A stretch of DNA of 64,000 bases from Prevotella melaninogenica (GTDB lineage: Bacteria; Bacteroidota; Bacteroidia; Bacteroidales; Bacteroidaceae), in assembly GCF_003609775.1 (NCBI RefSeq), contig NZ_AP018049.1:1364001-1428000 (forward strand), in the 5' to 3' direction. The first letter of the stretch is position 1; each line of letters begins with the position of its first letter. This document shows positions 55,111 through 63,994 of this stretch, one piece after another. The notes beneath the pieces are model-generated. The model saw only the letters and a list, made by a program, of their open reading frames with translations, was not told the origin of the DNA and made no database searches. Made by a program: the position numbers and the translations under genes.

Positions 55111-55686
55111 ACGCTTTTGTAAGTTAGACTTCCCCTTGTACAGGGAAAGAAGTTATTTAAATTATATATTGAATGTTAACAAACGACTCCAGTTTCTCCA
55201 GCTTTCCTCCAGACTGCAGAATTTCATCATAATATTACACATTAAGTGATTTGACTGCAATATTAATAAAATCCTGAAACTTACACAAATAAAAAGCTAT
55301 CAAATCAACAACAAACATTAAAGATTTATATTATATCCGCCTACAACCGTCCGTTATATTTTATTTTTGCAAGAAATAACCAGCCTGACACTTGCAGAAT
55401 AACAGTCGGATTATGCCGATTCACACCAAATCTCTATCAGAATAACAAAGAACAGGAAAGCTGGAAGGCTGACAAGCAAAGCCTGGAAGGCTGCACTGTA
55501 CAGGAACAACACCTCTGTCAAAAACAAAAAGATAAGCTGTAGACATCGAGAAATCAGCAATCTATCGTCCATAGCTGACCATTCACCATAGCAGAAATGA
55601 GAAAGATTTTATTAATTAATGTCTTTCTTTTCTCTTTCTGTGATATTTTGGTTAATTTTGCATTTTGAACATCAAATAGAAAGAAC
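55111..55686. other. Gap between divergent genes
   Basis: This 576-base gap separates the T9SS cargo gene from mlaE. I see no coding frame or tandem repeat of the families above. A short direct repeat (GCTGGAAGGCTG and CCTGGAAGGCTG, 55460-55500) is present. A -7 box TAATTTTG (55653-55660) without a clear -33 element lies 27 bases before the mlaE ATG. Confidence 0.5.
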
Positions 55687-56433
55687 ATGCTTTTATTCAA
55701 ATGGCTGACAACATTCGGTAATTATCTGATATTGATGGGACGTTCATTCAGTCGTCCTGAGCGAATGAGAATGTTCCTAAAGCGATATGTTAAGGAGATG
55801 TCCCAGTTGGGTGTAGACTCAATCGGCATCGTGTTACTTATCTCTTTCTTTATTGGAGCAGTTATATGTATACAAATTAAACTCAACGTGCAGAGTCCTT
55901 GGATGCCACATTGGGTGTCGGGTTATGTAACACGAGAGATTATGCTTTTGGAGTTCTCCAGCAGTATTATGTGTTTGATTCTATCAGGTAAAGTAGGCTC
56001 AAACATTGCATCAGAGTTAGGAACCATGCGTGTAACACAGCAGATTGACGCTTTAGAGATTATGGGTATCAACTCTGCCAGCTACCTTATCCTACCAAAG
56101 GTATTAGGACTCATCACAATCATGCCATTCCTTGTTATCTTCTCTGCCGCAACAGGTATCATTGGAGCATACGCCACAGCCTACATCGGACATATCATTA
56201 CACCTGTAGATTTGACCGCTGGTTTGCAACATGATTTCAATCCATGGTTTATGTGGATGAGTATCATTAAGGGATTCTTCTTTGCCTTTATCATTTCAAG
56301 TGTATCATCCTATATGGGTTACACCGTGAAGGGCGGAAGTGTTGAGGTCGGCAAGGCATCTACTGACGCAGTAGTCTGTTCAAGCGTACTGATTCTCTTC
56401 AGCGACGTTTTCCTCACACAGATATTGAGTTAA
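55687..56433 (+). CDS. mlaE: MlaE-type ABC transporter permease
   Basis: The 248-residue protein belongs to the MlaE/YrbE family (about 245-260 residues), with five to six transmembrane segments. Diagnostic segments are QLGVDSIGIVLLISFFIGAVICIQIKLNV near residue 40, SGKVGSNIASELGTMRVTQQIDALEIMGINS, and the C-terminal YMGYTVKGGSVEVGKASTDAVV. It forms the membrane core of the complex that moves phospholipids between outer and inner membrane. It is followed by mlaF with a 146-base gap filled with CTCCCC palindromes. No MCE-domain (MlaD) gene lies directly after mlaF in this window. Confidence 0.92.
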   Translation: MLLFKWLTTFGNYLILMGRSFSRPERMRMFLKRYVKEMSQLGVDSIGIVLLISFFIGAVICIQIKLNVQSPWMPHWVSGYVTREIMLLEFSSSIMCLILSGKVGSNIASELGTMRVTQQIDALEIMGINSASYLILPKVLGLITIMPFLVIFSAATGIIGAYATAYIGHIITPVDLTAGLQHDFNPWFMWMSIIKGFFFAFIISSVSSYMGYTVKGGSVEVGKASTDAVVCSSVLILFSDVFLTQILS

Positions 56434-56578
56434 ACCTCCCCCAACCCCTCCAAAGGAGGGGAGATGAGAGAGAATAAATCAACTCTTGAAAGTTAATACA
56501 AACTAATTAATAAGCCCATCTTCCCCCACAAGTAAGCAGATTGGGCTCCCCTCCTTCCGGAGGGGTCGGGGGAGGCTC
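56434..56578. repeat. Two CTCCCC-family palindromes inside the mlaE-mlaF pair
   Basis: One unit begins right after the mlaE stop (CCTCCCCCAACCCCTCC, then AAAGGAGGGGAG, 56435-56463). The second (CTCCCCTCCTTCCGGAGGGG, 56547-56566, then GGGGGAGG) ends 2 bases before the mlaF ATG at 56580. They are inverted relative to each other and split what should be one operon. Confidence 0.7.
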
Positions 56579-56579
56579 T

Positions 56580-57347
56580 ATGATTGAAGTAAAACATCTA
56601 TTCAAATCATTCGGCGACAAGGAAGTGCTGAAGGATATAAACACCGTTTTTGAAGACGGAAAAACAAACCTCATCATCGGACAGAGTGGTGCAGGTAAGA
56701 CTGTTCTGATGCGTTCGCTCACTGGTCTTCTCGACCCTACTAAGGGCGAAGTACTTTATGACGGACGTAACTTTGTCAACATGACAAAGAAAGACCAGAT
56801 TCTCATGCGCCGCGAGATGGGTATGATTTTCCAAGGAGCTGCCCTCTTCGATTCACTCACTGTTCTGGAAAATGTACGTTTCCCTTTGGACATGTTCTCA
56901 GACATGACCGCACAGGAACGTGACAAAAGAGCAATGGAATGTATTGAACGTGTAAACCTGACAGGGTCTGAACAAAAGTTCCCTGGGGAGATTTCTGGTG
57001 GTATGCAGAAGCGTGTAGCTATTGCAAGAGCTATCGTTATGAACCCAAAGTATCTTTTCTGTGATGAGCCTAACTCTGGACTCGACCCAAAAACCTCACT
57101 GGTCATTGACGAACTCTTAACAAGTATCACGCGAGAATTCAATATGACAACCATCATCAATACTCATGATATGAACTCCGTATTGGGAATTGGTGAGAAT
57201 ATTGTCTTCATTGCAGACGGAAGGAAGGAGTGGCAAGGTGATAAAAACTCTGTCATTACATCGGATAATGAGAAGCTAAACGACCTTGTCTTTGCTTCTG
57301 AACTCTTCAAGAAGGTAAAGAGGATAGAGAATAGTGGTGCACTCTAA
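56580..57347 (+). CDS. mlaF: MlaF-type ABC transporter ATP-binding protein
   Basis: The protein has 255 residues from the ATG at 56580. The longer frame to 56541 is translated repeat sequence and is rejected. Walker A is GQSGAGKTV, Q-loop MIFQGAALFDSLTVLENV, signature SGGMQKRVAIARAI, Walker B FCDEPNSGLDP, and the switch His is in NTHDMNSVLG. These match the MlaF group that powers phospholipid transport with MlaE and MlaD. It directly follows mlaE. A strong terminator lies at 57422. Confidence 0.92.
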   Translation: MIEVKHLFKSFGDKEVLKDINTVFEDGKTNLIIGQSGAGKTVLMRSLTGLLDPTKGEVLYDGRNFVNMTKKDQILMRREMGMIFQGAALFDSLTVLENVRFPLDMFSDMTAQERDKRAMECIERVNLTGSEQKFPGEISGGMQKRVAIARAIVMNPKYLFCDEPNSGLDPKTSLVIDELLTSITREFNMTTIINTHDMNSVLGIGENIVFIADGRKEWQGDKNSVITSDNEKLNDLVFASELFKKVKRIENSGAL

Positions 57348-57421
57348 ACAGCCTGCCTTTCCCTATAAGTTATGAAGAAAAGGCTTTGATAGCACTTCTC
57401 CAACACTATCTTACTTAATAG

Positions 57422-57486
57422 AAAAGTCCTCCCGCTTATTTGTTTCAACCTCTTTTAGGACGAAACTAATAAGCGGGAGGACTTTT
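57422..57486. terminator. Strong bidirectional terminator
   Basis: AAAAGTCCTCCCGCTTATT (57422-57440) is complementary to 57468-57486 over 19 bp, with an additional inner TTGTTTC/GAAACTAA pairing. It is flanked by A- and T-runs and lies between the mlaF end and the lipoprotein end on the other strand. Confidence 0.8.
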
Positions 57487-57516
57487 TACAAGAGCATATT
57501 GTTATGTTATCAGTAC

Positions 57517-57582
57517 TTAGCACCATTGGTGCGGAGCATCAACACAACACGTGCGGAGCATCAGCACAATGATTGAAGATAG
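57517..57582. repeat. 22-bp tandem palindromic repeat, locus 5
   Basis: Unit starts TTAGCAC (57517), TCAACAC (57539) and TCAGCAC (57561) are exactly 22 bp apart. Each holds a GTGCGGAGCAT or related block. It lies just before the lipoprotein gene end. Confidence 0.75.
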
Positions 57583-57611
57583 TAAAGAAAGGAGCAACTG
57601 AGAATGATGTG

Positions 57612-58013
57612 TTATCTCATCATCCACACTCCCTGCTTCTTTAGCATTGGAACAACAACCTGCTCGGTTGTCTTATCGCCATAATGAAACAGCAGAAAAG
57701 CACTGACAGTACTATCCTTTTCAGAGAAAACAGATGATACGAAAGATACAGAATCAATTCCGTTATGCTCTGTCTTCTGCTGTTCAACAAACTGACGGAG
57801 GTTCGTCAAGAGTTGCTTTCTATAACTATCAGGCAACTTCTCTGAACGATTTTCACCTCCTAAGAAGGCATCATACTGACCTTTCAATAGTTGCTCGTAG
57901 TAGAGTTTGGCTGCACGACCAGCCAACTCTCCTTGATCTACCTCCTTTTTCTTACTGCAAGCCACCAATAAAAATGGCAAAGCGATAAGAAGAGGAAACA
58001 TTATTTTCTTCAT
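57612..58013 (-). CDS. Small lipoprotein of unknown function
   Basis: The ATG at 58013 gives 133 residues; the longer frame to 58064 overlaps der and adds an unlikely lead. The N-terminus is a lipoprotein signal (PLLIALPFLLVAC, Cys18 or nearby, then Ser-Lys-Lys-Lys). The mature part has helix-rich LAGRAAKLYYEQLLKGQYDAFLGGEN and strand-rich SVFSEKDSTVSAFLLFHYGDKTTEQVVVPML, as in small DUF4878/NTF2-like lipoproteins; the family is not certain. It begins 17 bases after the der stop and is probably co-transcribed with it. Confidence 0.7.
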   Translation of the reverse strand: MKKIMFPLLIALPFLLVACSKKKEVDQGELAGRAAKLYYEQLLKGQYDAFLGGENRSEKLPDSYRKQLLTNLRQFVEQQKTEHNGIDSVSFVSSVFSEKDSTVSAFLLFHYGDKTTEQVVVPMLKKQGVWMMR

Positions 58014-58030
58014 AGGCACAACCCCTACGA

Positions 58031-59344
58031 CTACTTCTGACGAATAAACACGTTGATTGGACAACCATGCAGGTTCCAGTTCTCACGTATCTTGTTCTCC
58101 AAGAAACGACGATACTGCTCCTTAACATACTGTGGCAGGTTCGCATAGAATACGAAAGAAGGAATCTGTGTGTTTGGAAGCTGTGAGCAATACTTAATCT
58201 TGATATATTTACCCTTCACTGACTGTGGTGGTGTTGCCTCAATGATAGGAAGCATTACCTCATTCAACTTCGTTGTACCGATATGTATTGTACGGTTTTG
58301 ATATACCTCTTTTGCTGTTTCCAAAACTTTGAAAATACGCTGCTTTGTCAGTGCTGAAGCAAAGATGATTGGGAAGTCAACGAACGGAGCCATACGCTTA
58401 CGAATAGCATTCTCAAAGGTATCGATAACCTTTTGGTTCTTGTCTTCAACCAAATCCCACTTGTTCACAACGACAACAAGACTCTTATTGTTACGCTGTA
58501 TGAGCTGGAAGATATTCATATCCTGCGACTCGATACCACGTGTTGCATCCAACATAAGAATACAAACATCAGAGTTCTCAATACTTCGGATAGAACGCAT
58601 AACGCTATAGAACTCCAAGTCTTCACTCACCTTGTTCTTGCGACGAATACCGGCAGTATCAACAAGATAGAAATCAAAGCCAAACTTCGTATAACGTGTA
58701 TAGATACTATCACGAGTTGTACCAGCAATCTCGGTAACTATATTACGGTCCTCACCTATGAAAGCATTGATAATACTTGACTTACCTGCGTTAGGACGAC
58801 CTACAACAGCAAAGCGAGGGATATCCTGTTCAACGATTTCGTCTGGCACATCTTTCAAATTCTCAAGTAGAATATCAAGTAAATCACCTGTTCCACCACC
58901 AGTGGCAGCACTGATACAGATAGGCTCACCCAGACCAAGTTTATAGAACTCAGCTGCTTGATAATATTCTCCGCTATTGTCAACCTTATTAGCAACAAGG
59001 AGTACTGGGAGTTTCGTGCGACGAAGAATCATTGCTACATCCTCATCCCAATCGGTAATACCTGTCTCGGTATCAACAACAAAGAGAACGAGATCTGCCT
59101 CTTCCGTTGCCACAAGCACCTGCTTGCGGATTGCATCTTCAAAAATATCGTCTGATTTAACAACCCATCCACCAGTGTCAACAACAGAAAATTCGCGTCC
59201 GTTCCACTGACACTTACCATACTGACGGTCACGTGTTGTACCAGCAGTATCGCTCACAATTGCATGACGTGTTTGAGTTAATCGATTGAAAAGTGTGGAC
59301 TTACCTACGTTTGGGCGTCCCACAATAGCTACTACATTTGCCAT
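58031..59344 (-). CDS. der: Ribosome assembly GTPase Der (EngA)
   Basis: A 437-residue double GTPase. The first G domain shows GRPNVGKST near residue 8 and DTAGTTRD; the second shows GRPNAGKSS near residue 183 and [13 protein letters not shown], with NKWDLVEDK as a guanine-specificity motif. A C-terminal KH-like domain covers about 355-437. Der binds the 50S subunit and helps its maturation. The length is normal. The leader region upstream (59345-59657) holds an unexplained structured stretch and a 9-bp repeat array. Confidence 0.95.
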   Translation of the reverse strand: MANVVAIVGRPNVGKSTLFNRLTQTRHAIVSDTAGTTRDRQYGKCQWNGREFSVVDTGGWVVKSDDIFEDAIRKQVLVATEEADLVLFVVDTETGITDWDEDVAMILRRTKLPVLLVANKVDNSGEYYQAAEFYKLGLGEPICISAATGGGTGDLLDILLENLKDVPDEIVEQDIPRFAVVGRPNAGKSSIINAFIGEDRNIVTEIAGTTRDSIYTRYTKFGFDFYLVDTAGIRRKNKVSEDLEFYSVMRSIRSIENSDVCILMLDATRGIESQDMNIFQLIQRNNKSLVVVVNKWDLVEDKNQKVIDTFENAIRKRMAPFVDFPIIFASALTKQRIFKVLETAKEVYQNRTIHIGTTKLNEVMLPIIEATPPQSVKGKYIKIKYCSQLPNTQIPSFVFYANLPQYVKEQYRRFLENKIRENWNLHGCPINVFIRQK

Positions 59345-59400
59345 TTATATTGGTCTTTCCCCTCCTCATAATTCAGCACTAAAACTGTTTAATCAATTAT

Positions 59401-59516
59401 GAAAAGGCGCCAGATGTGGTCAGGCATCCGATGAATATTTGCCGAGGATGACCATTCCCCAGCCCTCGCTTTGTGCGAGAGTGTACCCTACTAAGCAGTC
59501 AGGGTGATTTGTTTTT
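59401..59516. ncRNA. Unexplained GC-rich structured segment, candidate small RNA or leader
   Basis: Three hairpins lie in a row. TGGTCA-GGCA (59417-59426) pairs with TGCC-GAGGA-TGACCA (59440-59454), leaving a 5-base bulge; CTCGC/GCGAG (59465-59479) has a 5-base loop; and ACCCT/AGGGT (59485-59505) is followed by a T-rich tail on the + strand. The base composition is clearly higher in GC than the neighbouring gaps. Neither strand shows a clean promoter or a reading frame. I could not match it to SRP RNA, 6S, tmRNA, RNase P or a named riboswitch. Confidence 0.35.
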
Positions 59517-59542
59517 ATTAATAAGGGAGCTATTAGCTTTGC

Positions 59543-59655
59543 ATTAGCCCAATGAGCCATATTAGCCTTATTGGCCCAATAAAGCAAATAAAATATCTCC
59601 CCAGCCTATCCCATTAGGCTCTCTCCTCCTTTGGAGGAGCTGGGAGAGATCCCCC
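59543..59655. repeat. 9-bp tandem repeat, locus 5, and CTCCCC-type palindrome
   Basis: ATTAGCCCA, ATGAGCCAT, ATTAGCCTT, ATTGGCCCA and ATAAAGCAA (59543-59587) are contiguous 9-base units. They are followed by ATCTCCCCAGCC ... CTCTCCTCCTTTGGAGGAG ... GGGAGAGAT (59596-59650), a CTCCCC-type palindrome. This fills the region just after the era stop. Confidence 0.75.
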
Positions 59656-59657
59656 CT

Positions 59658-60539
59658 TTACTCTGGACTATACCCGAAATGTTTCAATTCTTTCTGTGAA
59701 TTGCGCCAGTCCTTATCTACTTTCACAAAAGTCTCAAGAAATATCTTCTTATCAAAGAAACGTTCCAAACTCTTACGTGCTTCGGTAGACACCTTCTTGA
59801 GTGCCATACCCTGATGGCCAATAATGATTCCCTTCTGGCTGCTACGCTCCACATAAATGACTGCATTGATATGAATCTGACGGTCATCCTCTTTGAAACG
59901 TTCTACAACAACCTCAACAGAATAAGGGATTTCCTTATCATAATAGCGCAGTATCTTCTCACGGATAATCTCTGACACAAAGAACTTTGCTGGCTTATCT
60001 GTCAACTGATCCTTATCAAAGAAAGCTGGACTTTCTGGCAATAGTTCGTGAACACGCTTCAAAAGAATGTCTACTCCAAACTTATTCTTAGCCGAAATAG
60101 GGAGTATCTCTGCATTAGGTAACAGTCCATGCCACTTCATAACAAGATCGCCAAGCTTCTTCTGGTCGCTCTCGTCAATCTTATTAATCAAAAGAATAAC
60201 AGGAATTGACATCTTAGAAACCTTCTCTAAGAAGTCCATATTCTTCTCTGGATCTTCGATAACGTCTGTCACATAAAGTAAGATATCGGCATCTGCCAAG
60301 GCAGACTCAGAGAACTGGAGCATCATCTCTTGCATCTTATAGTTTGGCTTCAGTACACCTGGTGTGTCTGAAAATACAATCTGGGTATCCTCTGTATTGA
60401 CAATTCCCATGATACGATGACGCGTTGTCTGTGCCTTAAACGTGGCAATACTGAGTTTCTCGCCGACAAGTTGATTCATCAGCGTACTCTTTCCGACATT
60501 CGGATTACCAACGATATTTACAAATCCAGCTTTATGCAT
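59658..60539 (-). CDS. era: GTPase Era
   Basis: A 293-residue GTPase with [14 protein letters not shown] at residue 10, the switch segment KAQTTRHRIMGI, G3 DTPGV, and specificity motif NKIDES. A C-terminal KH domain (IHINAVIYVERSSQKGIIIGHQGMALKKV) binds the 3' end of 16S rRNA. Era assists 30S maturation and cell-cycle control. It lies after the fabH operon but is separated by a terminator hairpin, so it may have its own promoter; none was clear by eye. The next gene on the strand, der, is another ribosome GTPase. Confidence 0.95.
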   Translation of the reverse strand: MHKAGFVNIVGNPNVGKSTLMNQLVGEKLSIATFKAQTTRHRIMGIVNTEDTQIVFSDTPGVLKPNYKMQEMMLQFSESALADADILLYVTDVIEDPEKNMDFLEKVSKMSIPVILLINKIDESDQKKLGDLVMKWHGLLPNAEILPISAKNKFGVDILLKRVHELLPESPAFFDKDQLTDKPAKFFVSEIIREKILRYYDKEIPYSVEVVVERFKEDDRQIHINAVIYVERSSQKGIIIGHQGMALKKVSTEARKSLERFFDKKIFLETFVKVDKDWRNSQKELKHFGYSPE

Positions 60540-60663
60540 ATTATCTATTCACCCACTATTTCCTTCCAAAGAAAGGAACGTTTAAAAAGTTCTATTATAA
60601 TTATAATTAGAGAAACGAATGTAAGCAGATGTCATCCTTACCGCTCTCCTAATCTCTGTAACA

Positions 60664-60705
60664 AAAAAACGCACCTATCTTATAAGAAAAGAAAGATGCG
60701 TTTTT
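60664..60705 (-). terminator. Terminator of the DUF177-rpmF-fabH operon
   Basis: ACGC and ATCTT (about 60668-60680) pair with AAAGAT-GCGT (about 60692-60701) across a bulge. On the - strand it ends in a run of seven T. Confidence 0.65.
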
Positions 60706-60726
60706 GTGTATGATAACTTAGAGTCT

Positions 60727-61746
60727 TTATTTCTTAACTGCTGCAGAGTCACCGTCATAAGCCCACTTAAAGTAAGATGCGCCATTAACGAAACCTGCAC
60801 CAAAGCCGGTGAAAATAATATTATCACCCTTCTTTAGTTGTGACTCGAAATCCCAAAGAACAAGCGGCATACAAGCGGCGCTGGTATTACCATAACGCTG
60901 AATGTTTACCAATACCTTCTCCATTGGAACTCCAATGCGCTTTGCAACCGCCTCGATGATACGAAGGTTTGCCTGATGACAAACTACATAGTCAATATCA
61001 TCTTGTGTTAAGCCATTGCGCTCCAAAAGTGTTGCACAATCTTCACCCATTGCTGTAACAGCATAACGGAAGACGGTACGCCCCTCTTGGTAGGTGTAAT
61101 GCAAACGATGATCAATTGTAAAGCTTGAAGAAGGACAAACAGAACCACCAGCCTTAATATGGAGGAATGGAAGTCCCTTACCGTCTGTGCGATGATAAGA
61201 ATCAATCATACCAACGCCTTCCTCGGTTGTACCCTCTAACATCACAGCACCTGCACCATCACCGAAAAGTGGACATGTAGCGCGATCACGATAATCGGTA
61301 ATAGCTGACATCTTATCAGCACCGATAACAATAATACGCTTGTGACGACCACTTTGGATCATATTGCAGGCTACATCGAGCGCATACATGAAGCCACAAC
61401 ATGCACCAGCTAAGTCAAATGCGAAGGCATTCTTCAATCCCAGCTTTCCTAAAACGATAGAAGCTGTAGAAGGATGCGGATAGTCAGGGGTCGTTGTGGC
61501 AACAACAACAGCATCAATACTGTCTGAATCAGCACCTGTCTTTGCTAACAGAAGCTTTGCTGCCTTGCGGGCCATATAGGATGTACCGAGTCCCTCTTCG
61601 GTCAGGATTCGGCGCTCCTTGATACCAGTACGAGTAGTAATCCACTCATCATTAGTATCAACCATGCGAGACAATTCCTCATTATTGAGGACATAGTCAG
61701 GCACGTAACCTGCGACACCTGTTATAATCGCATTAATGTTACTCAT
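60727..61746 (-). CDS. fabH: 3-oxoacyl-ACP synthase III (KAS III)
   Basis: A 339-residue thiolase-fold enzyme that condenses acetyl- or branched acyl-CoA with malonyl-ACP to start fatty acid synthesis. The catalytic Cys is in FDLAGACCGFMYAL (near residue 117), the His in VVCHQANLRI, and the Asn in RYGNTSAACMPL. The N-terminal GVAGYVPDYVLNNEELSRMVDTNDEWITTRTGIKERR is diagnostic. In Bacteroidota this enzyme often prefers branched starters, which would fit iso/anteiso fatty acids. It starts 2 bases after rpmF, in the conserved DUF177-rpmF-fabH order. Confidence 0.95.
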   Translation of the reverse strand: MSNINAIITGVAGYVPDYVLNNEELSRMVDTNDEWITTRTGIKERRILTEEGLGTSYMARKAAKLLLAKTGADSDSIDAVVVATTTPDYPHPSTASIVLGKLGLKNAFAFDLAGACCGFMYALDVACNMIQSGRHKRIIVIGADKMSAITDYRDRATCPLFGDGAGAVMLEGTTEEGVGMIDSYHRTDGKGLPFLHIKAGGSVCPSSSFTIDHRLHYTYQEGRTVFRYAVTAMGEDCATLLERNGLTQDDIDYVVCHQANLRIIEAVAKRIGVPMEKVLVNIQRYGNTSAACMPLVLWDFESQLKKGDNIIFTGFGAGFVNGASYFKWAYDGDSAAVKK

Positions 61747-61748
61747 GC

Positions 61749-61934
61749 TTATTCAGCTGTTTCCTTTACGACAGCAACCTTACCACGATAGTAACCACAA
61801 GTTGAGCAAACTGTGTGATAAACATAGTAAGCACCACAGTTAGGGCATAATGCCAATGTAGGAGCTACTGCCTTATCGTGAGTTCTTCTCTTGAGTGTAC
61901 GAGTCTTTGACTGTCTTCTTTTTGGATGTGCCAT
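61749..61934 (-). CDS. rpmF: 50S ribosomal protein L32
   Basis: A 61-residue basic protein. It opens with AHPKRRQSKTRTLKRRTHDKA, typical of L32, and carries a Zn ribbon of four Cys (CPNCGAYYVYHTVCSTCGYY, about 31-50). It is a structural part of the large subunit. It lies between DUF177 and fabH, the usual arrangement in many bacteria. Confidence 0.95.
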   Translation of the reverse strand: MAHPKRRQSKTRTLKRRTHDKAVAPTLALCPNCGAYYVYHTVCSTCGYYRGKVAVVKETAE

Positions 61935-61955
61935 AATTCTTTAAACTTTAATATT

Positions 61956-62474
61956 TTATTTTTTCAATTTTAATAGAGCTTCCCAGCGCGGATCCATTGC
62001 CTGCTCGTCTTCCTCACCGCTTCGGGCGGCAGAATACTCCTCAAGAGCTCGTACCATAGCAGGGTTGCATTTTCCAGGTGCATGCACATGCTTGATAGGG
62101 ATTGCGAGAGCTATGAATTCGTAGAGGTACCATGTAACATCGAGTATTCCTTCGTCCTCGGCCACCGTCACAAGGTCGTCCTCTTCTGAGTTTTCTGTTC
62201 CAAACTTAACATCGAGACGCTGTGTGGTCTCGATTGACTGCTCCATAGGATCAAGACATACGTCGCACGGAACCATTACCGTACCTGTTTCATGAATGTC
62301 AAGGGTAAAAATATCATTTCCCGTGCGCACAATATCAAGAGATACATGCACACGTCCTTGACTCACTTCAGGAGCGTCAACTGCCTTAAAGTAAGCGTCA
62401 TCCAGGTCGAACTCAAGGTGATTAACACCTTCTTCCAGACCCTTCAAGTCTATTTTAAGGGTTTCTAAGTCCAT
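61956..62474 (-). CDS. DUF177 (YceD) family protein, probable 23S rRNA accumulation factor
   Basis: A 172-residue protein that precedes rpmF in many bacteria. The central strand-rich core has GTVMVPCDVCLDPMEQSIE, a Cys-pair motif of the family (about residues 85-105), and GKCNPAMVRALEEYS supplies another Cys near residue 135. YceD is linked to accumulation of 23S rRNA in E. coli; the mechanism is not settled. It heads the operon DUF177-rpmF-fabH. The promoter at 62485-62518 places the transcript start within about 10 bases of the ATG. Confidence 0.82.
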   Translation of the reverse strand: MDLETLKIDLKGLEEGVNHLEFDLDDAYFKAVDAPEVSQGRVHVSLDIVRTGNDIFTLDIHETGTVMVPCDVCLDPMEQSIETTQRLDVKFGTENSEEDDLVTVAEDEGILDVTWYLYEFIALAIPIKHVHAPGKCNPAMVRALEEYSAARSGEEDEQAMDPRWEALLKLKK

Positions 62475-62484
62475 AATTGGGTTG

Positions 62485-62518
62485 CAAAGTTACGAATATT
62501 TTTCTGATTATAAGCAAA
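62485..62518 (-). promoter_or_regulatory. Promoter of the DUF177-rpmF-fabH operon
   Basis: On the - strand TTTG (62518-62515), 22 bases and TAACTTTG (62492-62485). The ATG at 62474 is about 10 bases from the -7 box end, so the leader is very short. Confidence 0.6.
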
Positions 62519-62732
62519 TTATAAGTAAAAAAAGTAAGAACATCCAATATTAACGATTTATACTCTGTTTATTCTACACAATATGAAATGAAGTCTTGCT
62601 ATGTATTATCATTAGAAGATTAAAGCGTTTTCTAAATGTCTCAAACATATAAACAACATTGCATTTGTAACTCAGATGATACTCTATCAGTAATAAAATC
62701 AGGAATATATGACTATAAAAGCCGAATTATTT

Positions 62733-62815
62733 TCACGTAAAGAAATATTTTTCATCATGAACGAAAATATTTTTTTTCATGAAAATAAAATATTATTTTC
62801 ATGAAAAAAAATCTA
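62733..62815. repeat. 22-bp TCATGAAAATAAATATTT-type tandem repeat, locus 3
   Basis: Unit starts at 62733 (TCACGTAAAG), 62755 (TCATGAACGA), 62777 (TCATGAAAAT) and 62799 (TCATGAAAAA) are exactly 22 bp apart. It lies between the histidine kinase end and the DUF177 operon; 62519-62732 shows nothing else clear. Confidence 0.8.
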
Positions 62816-62827
62816 TCACATTAGCAT

Positions 62828-63994
62828 CTACTCTTTTCGAAGTTCTATGCGAAAAGTTGTCCCCTTACCAACTTCAGAGCTTTTCACGTATATCTTTCCA
62901 TGATGATATTCCTCCACAATACGTTTAGCAAGGCTCAACCCTAAGCCCCAACCACGGTCTTTAGTGGTAAAGCCTGGACGAAATACATTTCTTATATCTT
63001 TTTTCTTAATTCCTTTACCTGTATCGATCACTTCAACAATAGCACGCTTGTCTGTTTCTTCTAAACGAAGTGTAATACTTCCAAACTTCCCTCCCATTGC
63101 ATCAACAGCATTCTTACAAAGGTTTTCTATCACCCACTCAAACAGAGATGCATTCAAATTAATAATAATATCATCTGCTGGTAGAACTGTCCTCATCTCA
63201 ATCTTCTTTGATGTTCGACGGTCCATATAATCAACAACATGGTTTAAAACCTCGTTAAGACTGGATGGCACAGGCTCTGGAATTGATCCTATCTTAGAGA
63301 AACGATCAGCAATAAGCTGCAAACGTTTCACATCCTTATCCAGCTCGGGTAGAAGTTCATCTTCGGGATAAGTCTCCTTTAAAATCGTTGTCCACGCCAT
63401 AAGTGATGATATAGGGGTACCTAACTGGTGTGCCGTCTCCTTACTTAATCCTACCCAGACTTTGTTTTGCTCTGCACGCTTTGATGTTAGTAAGGCGAAA
63501 ATAGCTACTATAACAAATAACATTACAACACCCAACTGTACATAAGGATATATAGCAATGCGCTTTAACATCAATGAATCATCATAACAAACATCAATAT
63601 AATCATTATGATTCTTACTCAAAGAGATACGAATAACCTGACCAGAAGCTTTCAACTGTTGCCCTAATGAAGTAACATAATTAGTGCTATCTTTGCCATT
63701 ACGTGCTTTAATTTCTATATTCCGATACTCTGTTACAGTTCCGTCACTATCCAAGACAACAACAGGAATAGTATGGTTTTCATCTAATACCTTCAAAACA
63801 AGACTTAAATCCGTATTTTCATCTGCTGCACTAAGTGACTTCATAGCCTCTGCCCACACCTGCATCTTACTTCTCTCCTGCTCTGCCAAATCACGTGTTA
63901 AATAACGAGACACAAGCATAGAAGCGACAGCAATAAGAATTGCTGCTACTACCAAAAATATCTTTACCTGTCGGATTCTATCAGTCCACTGCAT
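62828..63994 (-). CDS. Sensor histidine kinase
   Basis: The frame gives 388 residues from the ATG at 63994, six bases from the window edge. A longer N-terminus outside the window is possible. Two transmembrane helices (about 12-30 and 145-167) frame a sensor region of about 110 residues. No HAMP domain is obvious. The H-box is in GLSKETAHQLGTPISSLMAW (phospho-acceptor His in AHQLGTP). The ATPase has the N-box NLCKNAVDAMGG, G1 DTGKGI, F-box FRPGFTTK and G2 GWGLGLSLAKRIV. It should phosphorylate a response regulator encoded elsewhere, probably upstream beyond the edge. Signal unknown. Confidence 0.88.
   Translation of the reverse strand: MQWTDRIRQVKIFLVVAAILIAVASMLVSRYLTRDLAEQERSKMQVWAEAMKSLSAADENTDLSLVLKVLDENHTIPVVVLDSDGTVTEYRNIEIKARNGKDSTNYVTSLGQQLKASGQVIRISLSKNHNDYIDVCYDDSLMLKRIAIYPYVQLGVVMLFVIVAIFALLTSKRAEQNKVWVGLSKETAHQLGTPISSLMAWTTILKETYPEDELLPELDKDVKRLQLIADRFSKIGSIPEPVPSSLNEVLNHVVDYMDRRTSKKIEMRTVLPADDIIINLNASLFEWVIENLCKNAVDAMGGKFGSITLRLEETDKRAIVEVIDTGKGIKKKDIRNVFRPGFTTKDRGWGLGLSLAKRIVEEYHHGKIYVKSSEVGKGTTFRIELRKE

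Noticed and set aside
56541..56579. Start of mlaF at 56541
   Set aside because: The extra residues (GSPPSGGVGGGS) are translated CTCCCC repeat; the family start is the ATG at 56580.
59401..59516. SRP RNA, 6S RNA or cobalamin riboswitch in the era-der gap
   Set aside because: The GGAA tetraloop and asymmetric loop of SRP RNA are absent, the length is too short for 6S RNA, and the riboswitch core motifs are missing.
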